In this document: piece after piece, positions 1 through 8,270 of the stretch
Layout: each line of letters opens with the position of its first letter
How positions within the stretch are numbered: position 1 is the first letter of the stretch
Source of the DNA: Bacteroidales bacterium
GTDB taxonomy: Bacteria > Bacteroidota > Bacteroidia > Bacteroidales > P3
DNA length: 28,599 nucleotides
NCBI GenBank assembly: GCA_031271725.1
Contig: JAISVE010000021.1
Location: 1-28,599 of the forward strand
Direction: 5' to 3'
Notes under the pieces: generated by a model
Databases searched by the model: none
What the model was told of the DNA's origin: nothing
Seen by the model: only the letters and a program-made list of their open reading frames with translations
Position numbers and translations under genes: made by a program

Positions 1-699
1 GTAGAAATCGGCGGTAAGCCGATATTATGGCATATTATGAAAATATATTCGCACTACGGATATAACGAGTTTGTAATATGCTGTGGTTACAAGGGCTATA
101 TGATAAAACAATATTTTGCCGACTACTTTTTGCATAATGCCGACCTTACAGTTGACTTGTCAAACAACGTAACACAAATCCACCAAAGCAATGCAGAACC
201 ATGGAAAATAACGCTTGTTGACACAGGCGCAGACACTATGACCGGCGGACGCATAAAACGCATTCAACAATATATCGGCAATGAGCCTTTCATGCTTACC
301 TATGGCGATGGCGTTGCCGACATAGATATAAACAAACTTGTTAGCGAACATAAGGCAAATGGTCGTCTCGCAACCGTTACTGTGGTGCAACCGAGCGGAC
401 GTTTCGGCGCAATACAGATAGAGGACAAAAGCAGTGCTGTTTTGTCATTTAAAGAAAAGCCGAAAGGAGACGGCAGTTGGATAAACGGTGGCTTTTTTGT
501 TTTGCAGCCGGAAGTATTCAACTACATAAAAGGCGATAGCATCATATTTGAACGTGAGCCTTTGGAAACACTTGCCACAAGTGGAAATCTTTGTGCCTAT
601 CGCCACTATGGCTTTTGGCGACCGATGGACACTCTGCGTGACAAAACCGACCTTGAAGAAGCCTGGGAGTCAAATAATGCTCCTTGGAAATTGTGGTAA
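1..699 (+). CDS. rfbF: Glucose-1-phosphate cytidylyltransferase, 5'-truncated by window edge
   Basis: The enzyme makes CDP-glucose from CTP and glucose-1-phosphate, the first step to CDP-3,6-dideoxyhexoses (RfbF/DdhA family). The frame is open from base 1, so the ATG at 37 is internal. The visible 232 residues begin VEIGGKPILWHIMK, which in the family follows the N-terminal nucleotide-binding loop; about 25 residues with that loop lie outside the window (family length about 257). Visible family blocks include EPWKITLVDTG, DTMTGGR, the metal-site segment YGDGVADID, GRFGAI, EKPKGDG, WINGGFFVL and the C-terminal FWRPMDTLRDK. A gap of 29 bases precedes the next gene on the same strand. RfbH at 5235 belongs to the same pathway, which supports the assignment. 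The partner rfbG (CDP-glucose 4,6-dehydratase) is not downstream and may lie before the window. Confidence 0.93.
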   Translation, partial: VEIGGKPILWHIMKIYSHYGYNEFVICCGYKGYMIKQYFADYFLHNADLTVDLSNNVTQIHQSNAEPWKITLVDTGADTMTGGRIKRIQQYIGNEPFMLTYGDGVADIDINKLVSEHKANGRLATVTVVQPSGRFGAIQIEDKSSAVLSFKEKPKGDGSWINGGFFVLQPEVFNYIKGDSIIFEREPLETLATSGNLCAYRHYGFWRPMDTLRDKTDLEEAWESNNAPWKLW

Positions 700-728
700 G
701 TGAAGCAAACAAATAAAATAATGTAATA

Positions 729-1700
729 ATGATAACGAAAGATAATAAACAAAACAGAACCTTATCAATTATTTTACCTCTCTACAATGAACAGGAGGTT
801 TTGCTTGCAACATACAAGAGAATTAAAGATGTTGCAGATAGTCTTACAGCAAATGCAATTGTTAAAAGTGTAGATATTCTTTTTGTAAATGATGGGAGTT
901 CCGATAATACGGAAAAAATGGTACTTGATCTTGCAGAAAAAGACAAGCAGGTAAAGTTTATTTCATTCTCAAGAAACTTCGGACATCAAAAAGCAGTATC
1001 GGCAGGAATAAATAATTGCGATACAGATCTTGCGGTTATTATGGATGCTGATTTGCAAGACCCTCCCGAACTTATTCCCGACCTTATAAAACGGCTTGAT
1101 TTAAACGATGCACAATGCGTGTACTGTGTGAGAAAAAACAGACAGGGCGTATCAAAATTCAATAAAATTTCTTACAAATTATTTTACAGAATTCTTAATG
1201 TTTTGTCAGACACAAAATTTCCGTTAGATACAGGAGATTTTCGTCTTATCGACAAAAATTTAATAGACGTCTTTAAGCAACTTCCCGAAAAAGACAAATA
1301 TGTGCGCGGACTTATCTCATGGAGCGGTTTTAAGCATGTTCCTTTTGAATATGAGCGTCCGGCAAGGGCTGCAGGAGAAACACATTATCCTTTTTCTAAA
1401 CTTGTAAAACTTGCATTATCGGGATTGTTTTCGTTTTCCGTAAAGCCTCTTACCGTTACAGTGTACATTGGACTTATATGTATTACCGTTGCACTTTTAT
1501 ATGGACTTTATGCCTTGTTTGGCTGGATTTTTGGTTATACGAATGCGAATCAAGGTTGGACGTCTTTAGTTGTTCTTCTTGTTTTTTTTAGCGGGTTACA
1601 ACTTTTTGTTATGGGTATTATGGGCTCGTATATTGGAAAAATGTTTAATGAAATTAAAAATCGTCCACAATATGTTATTAAAGAAAAAATCAATTTATAA
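729..1700 (+). CDS. GT2 glycosyltransferase, DPM1/GtrB/ArnC type, with two C-terminal membrane helices
   Basis: Probably transfers a sugar from a nucleotide donor to undecaprenyl phosphate at the inner face of the cytoplasmic membrane. The 323-residue protein starts with a GT-A domain: the LSIILPLYNEQE strand, VNDGSSDNT, and the catalytic/metal block DADLQDPPE near residue 105. A basic stretch with GETHYPFSKLVKLAL leads into two membrane helices at roughly 232-265 and 275-300, the architecture of GtrB-like polyprenyl-phosphate glycosyltransferases. The gene overlaps the next one, a GT-C-like membrane protein, by 29 bases, so the pair is probably co-translated and acts together. It resembles the enzyme at 10083 in architecture but is clearly diverged. 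The sugar carried cannot be read from the sequence. This segment (729-2904) looks visibly more A+T-rich than the rfbF and rfbH segments. Confidence 0.88.
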   Translation: MITKDNKQNRTLSIILPLYNEQEVLLATYKRIKDVADSLTANAIVKSVDILFVNDGSSDNTEKMVLDLAEKDKQVKFISFSRNFGHQKAVSAGINNCDTDLAVIMDADLQDPPELIPDLIKRLDLNDAQCVYCVRKNRQGVSKFNKISYKLFYRILNVLSDTKFPLDTGDFRLIDKNLIDVFKQLPEKDKYVRGLISWSGFKHVPFEYERPARAAGETHYPFSKLVKLALSGLFSFSVKPLTVTVYIGLICITVALLYGLYALFGWIFGYTNANQGWTSLVVLLVFFSGLQLFVMGIMGSYIGKMFNEIKNRPQYVIKEKINL

Positions 1701-2904
1701 AATAACAATAATCGCTTTTTTTATTTTAGCATTGGGATATTGGGGCGTAGGACTTTACTTCTTTCCTTCCAATGGCATGTTGCAATGGAGTAATAGTGAA
1801 AACTTAAACAAACATAATGGTTCTGATGCCGAGCCACGTTGGCAGGAAAATGCCTGTTTATTTCATGGCAAAGACCCATATCATTTGATGACACAACAAG
1901 ATCCTCCGGTGAAAGGTATTGGAATGATGAACGAAAAAATGCCCGGGACTATGCCTTGGGGTCCTTTTCTTTCTCAATTTATTTTTCCCGGCTTTTTACC
2001 TTTTTCGATTGCTGTGTGGTGGGGAATGGTTGTATTTACAGGGCTTTTTAGTATTGTTTGTGTTATGGTCTATAAACTGATATTAAAAAAATCAGGCAAT
2101 TCATTAATGGCTTTACTTGCTGTTGCGATTACCCTTGCTCAATATGGGTTTGCTCCGGAATTAAAATGGCTTAACATAGGTGGACCTATTGTTGGATTAT
2201 TACTTATAGCATGTTTGTTAGACGACAAAAGGCATTGGATTATTATAGGTGTTTTGCTTGGTTGCGCTATGGTTAAACCACAATTGGCAATTATGTTTTT
2301 TCTGCCGCATTTAGCAAGAAGAAACTATAAAATAATTGCTGTAAGTATTTTTGTTGTTGTTGTGCCCTGGCTTGTAAATTCTATAATGTTTTCCCATAAC
2401 CCAATAACGCTGTTGCTGGATTATTATAAAATAAGTGCTGAAACGCAGGTGGCAAACGGACATGCATACTTTGGGCTTTTTGACCCTCTTTCAAAATGGT
2501 TTAATATAAATCCACTTATTATAAGTCCGTTTCAAATGGCTTTATGTTTTATTATTTGCACAATATTATGTTATAAATTCAAACAAGCACCTAATTATTT
2601 ACTGTTTTCTATTCCGGCTGTTTTTTCTACTTTTTGGACTTATTCTAATGAGGTAAATTTGCCGGTGCTTGCACTGCTTATTATCTCGATTATTTTTTAT
2701 CTTGCCGAGAAAGATTTTTCTCTAAAAAGTTTTGATGCTATTTTTCTTTGTTTTGCAATAATTGTATTGGCAGCACCTTTTTCTTCTTCACTTCGTTTAT
2801 ATCATTTTCCGGTACTTGCTCCGCTCTTTCAGAGATTCGTTTTCTTAATTGCCTTAGGCATTGTATTATATAAAGAAGCTACAAATAATATTCGTCTAAC
2901 CTAA
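1672..2904 (+). CDS. Multi-pass membrane protein, probable GT-C-fold glycosyltransferase (GT87/DUF2029-like)
   Basis: This 410-residue hydrophobic protein likely moves a sugar from a polyprenyl-phosphate donor onto a glycan at the outer face of the inner membrane. The first helix spans about residues 11-30. A soluble loop of about 65 residues follows, with AEPRWQENACLFHGKDPY near 53-70; 'HGxxPY' directly after the first helix recalls GT87/DUF2029 mannosyltransferases. About eight or nine further hydrophobic segments follow, with PKDAR-like charged turns between them. I chose the start at 1672 (MLLKKKSIYK) because it gives a positively charged N-terminus just before the first helix; an earlier in-frame ATG at 1570 would overlap the preceding gene by 131 bases and read its shadow frame. 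The family call rests on topology and one weak motif; it could be another polysaccharide membrane protein. Confidence 0.6.
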   Translation: MLLKKKSIYKITIIAFFILALGYWGVGLYFFPSNGMLQWSNSENLNKHNGSDAEPRWQENACLFHGKDPYHLMTQQDPPVKGIGMMNEKMPGTMPWGPFLSQFIFPGFLPFSIAVWWGMVVFTGLFSIVCVMVYKLILKKSGNSLMALLAVAITLAQYGFAPELKWLNIGGPIVGLLLIACLLDDKRHWIIIGVLLGCAMVKPQLAIMFFLPHLARRNYKIIAVSIFVVVVPWLVNSIMFSHNPITLLLDYYKISAETQVANGHAYFGLFDPLSKWFNINPLIISPFQMALCFIICTILCYKFKQAPNYLLFSIPAVFSTFWTYSNEVNLPVLALLIISIIFYLAEKDFSLKSFDAIFLCFAIIVLAAPFSSSLRLYHFPVLAPLFQRFVFLIALGIVLYKEATNNIRLT

Positions 2905-2915
2905 AAATATTTTAT

Positions 2916-4244
2916 ATGTTTGAATTAATGATTGTCGTTTTTGTGCTCGGCTATATTTGCATAGCACTTGAACATCCGTTACAGGTAAACAAAGCCGCCT
3001 TTGCCCTTTTGCTTGGCGTTATTCTTTGGACACTTTTTGCTTTTTTTCCAACGGCACAACTGCCTGAAGTATCCGAATACTTCAAAGCACCCGCCGACAC
3101 ACCGTTTCTGACATGGCTCACGCATACATCCCTCATAGAACATCTTGGGGAAATTGCAGAAATACTTTTCTTTCTGCTTGGAGCAATGACTATAGTTGAG
3201 CTTATAGATACTCACGGCGGTTTCGGAATAATAACAAGTAGAATAAAAACCACAAAAAAAGTTCCGCTTTTATGGATTATCGGAATTGTAACTTTTGTAA
3301 TGTCGGCAGTACTCGACAATCTTACAACTTCTATCGTAATGGTTGCTCTTATACGCAAACTTATAAGCAATCAAAAAGACAGATGGATGTTCGGCAGTAT
3401 GATTGTTATCGCCGCTAATGCAGGCGGCGCATGGAGTCCTATCGGCGATGTTACAACAATTATGCTTTGGATTGCGGGCAAGGTAAGCACTTTTGCAATA
3501 ATGAAAGCACTAATCTTACCTTCTATTATTTCGCTTGTTGTGCCTTTAACAATACTTTCATTTATGATGAAAGGAAATGTTGAACGCCCAATAAAAGATG
3601 AAAACCGTGAGCGTATTCAATTAAAAATCTGGGAACGCAATCTTGTATTTTTTATGGGCGTGGGACTTCTGCTTTTTGTTCCCGTTTTCAAAACAATCAC
3701 TCATTTGCCGCCGTATTTGGGCGTTCTCGGCGGTTTAAGTATTTTGTGGATTACAACAGAAATTCTTAATCGCAAACGTTCAATTGCAGAACAGGGACAA
3801 CTTTCCGTTTCTGCTATTTTGCGTAAAATAGATACTTCAAGTATTCTTTTCTTTTTAGGAATTCTTGCTGCTGTTGCGGCTTTGCAGGCATGCGGTCATC
3901 TTGCGTTAATGTCAGCACAACTTGAAAATATTCCTGTAGAAGGTGATGCAAAATATGATGTTATTGCAATGATACTTGGAGTTCTTTCATCTGTTGTAGA
4001 TAATGTTCCGCTTGTTGCAGGTGCAATAGGAATGTATTCTTTCCCGATAGACCACCAGTTCTGGGAATTCATTGCATACACAGCAGGCACAGGTGGAAGT
4101 ATGCTTATTATCGGTTCTGCTGCGGGCGTTGCAGTTATGGGAATGGAAAAGATAGATTTTATTTGGTATCTTAAACGCATAACTCCTCTTGCTGCAGCAG
4201 GCTATTTGGCGGGTTGTGGAGTTTATTTATTGCAGGTTTTATAG
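2916..4244 (+). CDS. nhaD: Na+/H+ antiporter, NhaD family
   Basis: A 442-residue inner-membrane antiporter of the ion-transporter superfamily that exchanges cytoplasmic Na+ (or Li+) for external protons. NhaD-type signatures are clear: DNLTTSIVMV at 134-143, NAGGAWSPIGDVTTIMLW beginning at 168, and a second half-repeat DNVPLVAGAIGMY at 362-374. The two Asp-Asn motifs sit in the two inverted halves, where this superfamily binds cations. About 11-13 hydrophobic segments are present and the length is normal. The gene starts 11 bases after the GT-C-like gene, and the following SDR gene begins one base after its stop, so it appears to be part of the polysaccharide operon, an unexpected place for an antiporter. 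No separate promoter is visible in front of it. Confidence 0.92.
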   Translation: MFELMIVVFVLGYICIALEHPLQVNKAAFALLLGVILWTLFAFFPTAQLPEVSEYFKAPADTPFLTWLTHTSLIEHLGEIAEILFFLLGAMTIVELIDTHGGFGIITSRIKTTKKVPLLWIIGIVTFVMSAVLDNLTTSIVMVALIRKLISNQKDRWMFGSMIVIAANAGGAWSPIGDVTTIMLWIAGKVSTFAIMKALILPSIISLVVPLTILSFMMKGNVERPIKDENRERIQLKIWERNLVFFMGVGLLLFVPVFKTITHLPPYLGVLGGLSILWITTEILNRKRSIAEQGQLSVSAILRKIDTSSILFFLGILAAVAALQACGHLALMSAQLENIPVEGDAKYDVIAMILGVLSSVVDNVPLVAGAIGMYSFPIDHQFWEFIAYTAGTGGSMLIIGSAAGVAVMGMEKIDFIWYLKRITPLAAAGYLAGCGVYLLQVL

Positions 4245-4245
4245 T

Positions 4246-5160
4246 ATGCACAAAATCATTCTAACCGGAGCAACTTCTTATACAGGCAAGGCGATATGTA
4301 AACATTTGCTTGATAACGGTAATATTGTTTATGCAGTTACGAGAAAAGATTCACAACGCACACAGTCGCTTTTGGCGCATCCGAACTTAAAAATATTGTA
4401 TGCGGATATTTCAAACTATTCACAATTATTAAAACAAATAGATAATGCGGATGCCTTTATACATCACGCTTGGGCAGGTGTTAAAAGCGATTGGAATAAT
4501 CCGGAAATTCATGAACAAAATATTAAAGGCTCTCAAGATGCGTTGGAAGTTGCAAAGCGGCTCAACTGTAAAGCGTTTTTGCAAGCGGGCAGTCAAGCGG
4601 AATATGGCAATACAGACGGCTCGCTCATAACAGAGGAGCATATTTGCAATCCGACAACAGAATATGGAAAAGCAAAATTAAAAACAGCATTAAACGGTTT
4701 GGAAAAAGTAGGACAACTTAAATTTGCACATTACAGAATCTTCAGTATCTACGGACATGGCGACCATTCCTACACAATGATTGCAACTGCTTTGGAAAAA
4801 ATGCGCAAAAATGAAACCGTAGAATTAGCAACAGACGGAACGCAATTATGGAATTATTTGCTTGTAGATGATTTTGGTGAAAAAGTCGGCTTATTGGCAG
4901 AAGCAATGCTTAACAGTTCCACTGCAAATGAATACGGCATTTTCAATATGGCAAGCGATGACACCCGCCCTCTGAAATCATACATGGAAGAAATGAAAAC
5001 CGCCCTCAACTCCAAAAGTCCGCTACTCTTTGGCGACCAAAAATCCGCAATCCAACTGAACCCCTCAATAGAGAAACTAAAGCAATACATCCGCAATCCC
5101 GCCTTCACACCATTCGCAGAAGGAATCGTTGCCATGAACTTGAGGATGGAGCAAAGGTAA
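4246..5160 (+). CDS. Extended SDR NAD(P)-dependent epimerase/reductase, probable sugar-nucleotide 4-ketoreductase
   Basis: A 304-residue extended short-chain dehydrogenase. The Rossmann dinucleotide loop GATSYTG is at 8-14, the catalytic Ser region QAGSQAEYG at 113-121, and the catalytic Tyr/Lys pair YGKAK at 140-144. The C-terminal half with WNYLLVDDF near 203-211 is typical of nucleotide-sugar epimerases. Its place directly before rfbH suggests it reduces or epimerises a CDP-3,6-dideoxy-4-ketohexose, as abequose, paratose or tyvelose enzymes do, or a branched product as YerF does in yersiniose synthesis. That role is inference from context. I chose ATG 4246, one base after the nhaD stop, because the sequence there (MHKIILTGAT) is the normal SDR N-terminus; an in-frame ATG at 4189 lies inside nhaD. 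A 74-base gap follows. Confidence 0.82.
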   Translation: MHKIILTGATSYTGKAICKHLLDNGNIVYAVTRKDSQRTQSLLAHPNLKILYADISNYSQLLKQIDNADAFIHHAWAGVKSDWNNPEIHEQNIKGSQDALEVAKRLNCKAFLQAGSQAEYGNTDGSLITEEHICNPTTEYGKAKLKTALNGLEKVGQLKFAHYRIFSIYGHGDHSYTMIATALEKMRKNETVELATDGTQLWNYLLVDDFGEKVGLLAEAMLNSSTANEYGIFNMASDDTRPLKSYMEEMKTALNSKSPLLFGDQKSAIQLNPSIEKLKQYIRNPAFTPFAEGIVAMNLRMEQR

Positions 5161-5234
5161 CATTTCCGTTGGGGCTTTGGCCATTAGTAGCCTAAACTTG
5201 CATTTAGTTGGGTTTAATTGTAACTTTATAAGTT

Positions 5235-6572
5235 ATGATTAAGGACACTAAACGCGAAATATTATCGCTCGTAAAAAAATATTACGAGGAAAATCATAAA
5301 CCCCATCGCAGGGAATCCAATCCACAATCTCCGACACCCCGTATTTCCTACGCAGGCAGAATGTTTGACGAAAAGGAAATGCTAAACCTTACGGAAGCAT
5401 CCCTTGAATTTTGGCTCACAGCAGGCAAATGGACAGATAAATTTGAAAGCGGTCTTGCAGATTATCTCGGTGTAAAAAGAGCATTGTTTGTAAATAGCGG
5501 CTCAAGTGCAAATCTTCTTGCCTTTATGACCCTTACATCTCCCTTACTCAAAGAAAGAACAGTACGGAGAGGAGATGAAGTTATAACCGTTGCTTGCGGC
5601 TTTCCAACAACAGTTTCACCCATTATTCAATACGGCGCAATACCGGTTTTTGTTGATGTAACAATACCGCAATACAACATAGATGTTTCGCAATTGGAAA
5701 ATGCACTAAGCGAAAAAACAAAAGCGGTAATGATTGCGCATACTCTTGGTAATCCTTTTGATATTAAGACGGTTAAAGAGTTTTGCGATAAACATAATTT
5801 GTGGCTTATAGAAGATAATTGTGATTCACTCGGCAGTACATATACACTAAACGGCGAAACAAAATTTACAGGTACTTTTGGCGATATAGGCACTTCAAGT
5901 TTTTATCCTCCGCATCACCTTACCACAGGTGAAGGCGGGGCTGTTTATACCAATAATCCGCTGCTTGCAAAGATTGCCGCTTCGTTGCGTGATTGGGGGC
6001 GCGATTGCATTTGCCCGTCCGGTTGTGACAATAAATGCGGACATCGTTTCGACCGTCAATACGGGCAATTGCCTCTCGGCTATGACCACAAGTACGTTTA
6101 CTCCCACTTCGGCTATAATCTTAAAGCAACCGATTTACAGGCAGCAATAGGTTGTGCGCAACTTGAAAAACTTGCAGATTTTACAGAAAAACGCAAGGCA
6201 AATTATCGCTATTTATACGATAAATTAAAACCGTATTCCGGTAAACTTTTGTTGCCCGAAGCAGTGGAAAACTCTTCACCGTCTTGGTTCGGATTTTTGA
6301 TTTGCGTTGCCGACAATGCAGGTTTTACCCGCAATGATATTGTGAATTATCTTGAAGAAAATAATATTCAAACGCGGATGCTTTTTGCAGGAAATATTAT
6401 TAAACATCCTTGTTTTGACGATATGCGTGGCAGTTTGCAGTATCGTGTAGTTTGGACGCTCGAAAATACGGATAAAGTAATGTCAAATGTATTCTGGATA
6501 GGCGTATATCCCGGAATGACAACAGAAATGTTGGATATTATGGTTGAAAAAATAATTTCTTTTATCAAATAA
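5235..6572 (+). CDS. rfbH: CDP-4-dehydro-6-deoxyglucose 3-dehydrase (E1), PMP and [2Fe-2S] enzyme
   Basis: RfbH/DdhC removes the C3 hydroxyl of CDP-4-keto-6-deoxyglucose, with electrons passed by a separate flavin/Fe-S reductase, to give CDP-3,6-dideoxyhexoses. The 445-residue protein has the aminotransferase fold (NSGSSANLLA at 88-97, GDEVITVACGFPTT at 113-126). In SFYPPHH (222-228) His227 stands where aminotransferases carry the PLP lysine, which defines this dehydrase. The iron-sulfur cysteines are present: Cys258, Cys260 and Cys268 with spacing X1 and X7 as described for the Yersinia enzyme, and Cys196 as the likely fourth ligand. Length is normal. The reductase partner (DdhD/E3) is absent from the window. 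RfbF, the SDR, the aldolase and the ThDP enzyme surround it, so CDP-dideoxysugar synthesis is the probable theme. Confidence 0.95.
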   Translation: MIKDTKREILSLVKKYYEENHKPHRRESNPQSPTPRISYAGRMFDEKEMLNLTEASLEFWLTAGKWTDKFESGLADYLGVKRALFVNSGSSANLLAFMTLTSPLLKERTVRRGDEVITVACGFPTTVSPIIQYGAIPVFVDVTIPQYNIDVSQLENALSEKTKAVMIAHTLGNPFDIKTVKEFCDKHNLWLIEDNCDSLGSTYTLNGETKFTGTFGDIGTSSFYPPHHLTTGEGGAVYTNNPLLAKIAASLRDWGRDCICPSGCDNKCGHRFDRQYGQLPLGYDHKYVYSHFGYNLKATDLQAAIGCAQLEKLADFTEKRKANYRYLYDKLKPYSGKLLLPEAVENSSPSWFGFLICVADNAGFTRNDIVNYLEENNIQTRMLFAGNIIKHPCFDDMRGSLQYRVVWTLENTDKVMSNVFWIGVYPGMTTEMLDIMVEKIISFIK

Positions 6573-6662
6573 ATGAAACGAGCATTAACAGGTAGTTCGC
6601 CCGAAGTAATGAATAAAGCATGCGACTTCCATACCGCCTTAATTAAAAATTTATTTGTATGA
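6573..6662 (+). CDS. Possible 29-residue leader/coupling ORF between rfbH and the aldolase gene
   Basis: A short frame begins with ATG directly after the rfbH stop (TAA 6570-6572) and ends in a TGA that overlaps the aldolase start as ATGA (6659-6662). It therefore fills the 86-base gap exactly. The peptide starts MKRALTGSSPEVMNK and ends ALIKNLFV; I recognise no family. It could be a translated micro-protein, a way to carry ribosomes from rfbH to the next gene, a decayed remnant of a larger gene, or chance. Only the geometry supports it. Confidence 0.25.
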   Translation: MKRALTGSSPEVMNKACDFHTALIKNLFV

Positions 6663-8266
6663 AACATAATATAGCACTTCTTGATTGTACGCTGAGAGAT
6701 GGCGGCTACATTAACGATTGGAACTTCGGACAAAACACCCTTATAAATGTATTTGAACGTATTGCATCGGCGGGCATTGATTTTATTGAAGTGGGCTTTT
6801 TGGATGAACGCAGAAATTTCGACATAAATCGAAGCATTATGCCGGATACGGCAAGCGTAGAAAAAATTTACGGTGGTCTTGACAGAAAAAAGACTCTTGT
6901 AGTAGGAATGATAGACTACGGTACTTGTGATATATCACATATTCAACCGCAAAGTAAAAGTTTTTTAGATGGTATTCGTGTTATATTCAAAAAAGCCATA
7001 ATGAATGAAGCACTTGATTTCTGTGCAGAGTTAAAAAAATTAGGATATAAAGTCTTTACACAAGCGGTTTCAATTACAAGTTATAACGATGATGAGCTGT
7101 TGCAACTTGTGCAGAGAGTAAATGAAGTAAAACCTTATGCCGTTTCTATTGTTGACACTTACGGACTTCTACATAAAAACAAACTTTTTCACTACTACGA
7201 AGTAATGAATGAGCATTTGTTGGAGGAAATCGGCATCGGTTATCATTCACATAACAACTTTCAACTCGGTTATGCCAATTGTATAGAACTTGCCAATAAA
7301 CATAACGGACAGAACAGAACATTGCTTTTAGACGGATCTGTTTTTGGTATGGGTAAAGGCGCAGGCAATACGCCCACAGAACTTTTGGCTATGTATATGA
7401 ATGACAATTTCAATGCCCAATATGATATAAGCCAGATTTTAGAAGCAGCCGACATCAACATACTTGATATATTTAAACAAACGCCTTGGGGTTATCAGTT
7501 AAAATATTTTGTTGCTGCTTCAAATGATTGTCATCCAAATTATGTTTCCTTTCTTGTAGATAAACAAACACTTTCAATAAAGCAGGTTAACGAAATTTTA
7601 CACGAAATAGAATATGATAAAAAATTACTCTATGACCAAAAACATATAGAAGAACTTTATTTCGATTATCAAAAATATCAATGTGCCGATGAACGTGATT
7701 ATGCCCGCTTGATAGAGCTTTTTGCCGGTAAAGATATTCTTGTAATAGGACCCGGAACGAATGTAAAAACGGAAGAAGGGAAAATAAAAGATTACATAAA
7801 ACAATATTTACCTATTGTTATTTCAATAAACTTTATTCCCGATATGTTTCCGGTAAACTATCTTTTTGTTACGAATTCTAAAAGATATGTCAGGCAAGCG
7901 TCAATGATACATAAAAAAGCAAAGGAAGTCGAAATAATTGCAACCTCAAATGTAACCCGCGCAGCCGGCAAGTTTGACTTCAATCTTGATTACGAAAAAT
8001 TGATAGACAAAACAGCACTTGTTCCGGACAATTCCCTTCTAATGCTTTTAAGAGTTCTTGCGAAAACAGGTACAAAGAATATTGCTCTTGCGGGGTTTGA
8101 CGGTTATTCTTCAAATAGAGAAACAAATTATTATGCTTCGGAAATGGAGTATCAACAAATTCGTCAAAAAAGTGAAGAGATAAACAAAGATGTGAACGAG
8201 AAGTTAGTTGAGTTTAGAAAAAATATGAACATGCGTTTTATAACCGAAACATTGTATAAAAACTAG
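6659..8266 (+). CDS. DRE-TIM aldolase/condensing-type enzyme fused to a C-terminal Rossmann-like domain
   Basis: A 535-residue two-domain protein. Residues 1 to about 320 are an HMGL-like metal-dependent TIM barrel: LLDCTLRDGGYINDW at 7-21 holds the metal Asp14 and catalytic Arg13, YHSHNNF at 195-201 supplies His196 and His198, and GMGKGAGNTP at 230-239 is the usual glycine motif. The family includes 4-hydroxy-2-oxovalerate aldolase, HMG-CoA lyase and 2-isopropylmalate synthase, so it should cleave or form a bond next to a 2-keto acid. From about residue 357 (DILVIGPGTNV) a second alpha/beta domain begins, resembling the Rossmann-like domains of DUF115/MptE-type or sialyltransferase-like proteins; its role is unknown. 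The ThDP-enzyme gene starts four bases after the stop, which suggests a shared 2-keto-acid intermediate. Substrate not deducible. Confidence 0.8.
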   Translation: MKHNIALLDCTLRDGGYINDWNFGQNTLINVFERIASAGIDFIEVGFLDERRNFDINRSIMPDTASVEKIYGGLDRKKTLVVGMIDYGTCDISHIQPQSKSFLDGIRVIFKKAIMNEALDFCAELKKLGYKVFTQAVSITSYNDDELLQLVQRVNEVKPYAVSIVDTYGLLHKNKLFHYYEVMNEHLLEEIGIGYHSHNNFQLGYANCIELANKHNGQNRTLLLDGSVFGMGKGAGNTPTELLAMYMNDNFNAQYDISQILEAADINILDIFKQTPWGYQLKYFVAASNDCHPNYVSFLVDKQTLSIKQVNEILHEIEYDKKLLYDQKHIEELYFDYQKYQCADERDYARLIELFAGKDILVIGPGTNVKTEEGKIKDYIKQYLPIVISINFIPDMFPVNYLFVTNSKRYVRQASMIHKKAKEVEIIATSNVTRAAGKFDFNLDYEKLIDKTALVPDNSLLMLLRVLAKTGTKNIALAGFDGYSSNRETNYYASEMEYQQIRQKSEEINKDVNEKLVEFRKNMNMRFITETLYKN

Positions 8267-8270
8267 TTCA

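Noticed and set aside
1570..1671. Longer N-terminus for the GT-C-like gene
   Set aside because: It would read the shadow frame of the GT2 membrane helix region and overlap it by 131 bases; ATG 1672 gives a normal basic start before a helix.
5197..5228. Possible promoter before rfbH (CTTG, 20-base spacer, TAACTTTA)
   Set aside because: Both elements deviate from consensus and the predicted start would fall on the rfbH ATG, giving a leaderless transcript.
6651..6658. TTTATTTG just before the aldolase ATG as a -7 element
   Set aside because: It lacks the required TA at the first two positions and directly abuts the start codon.
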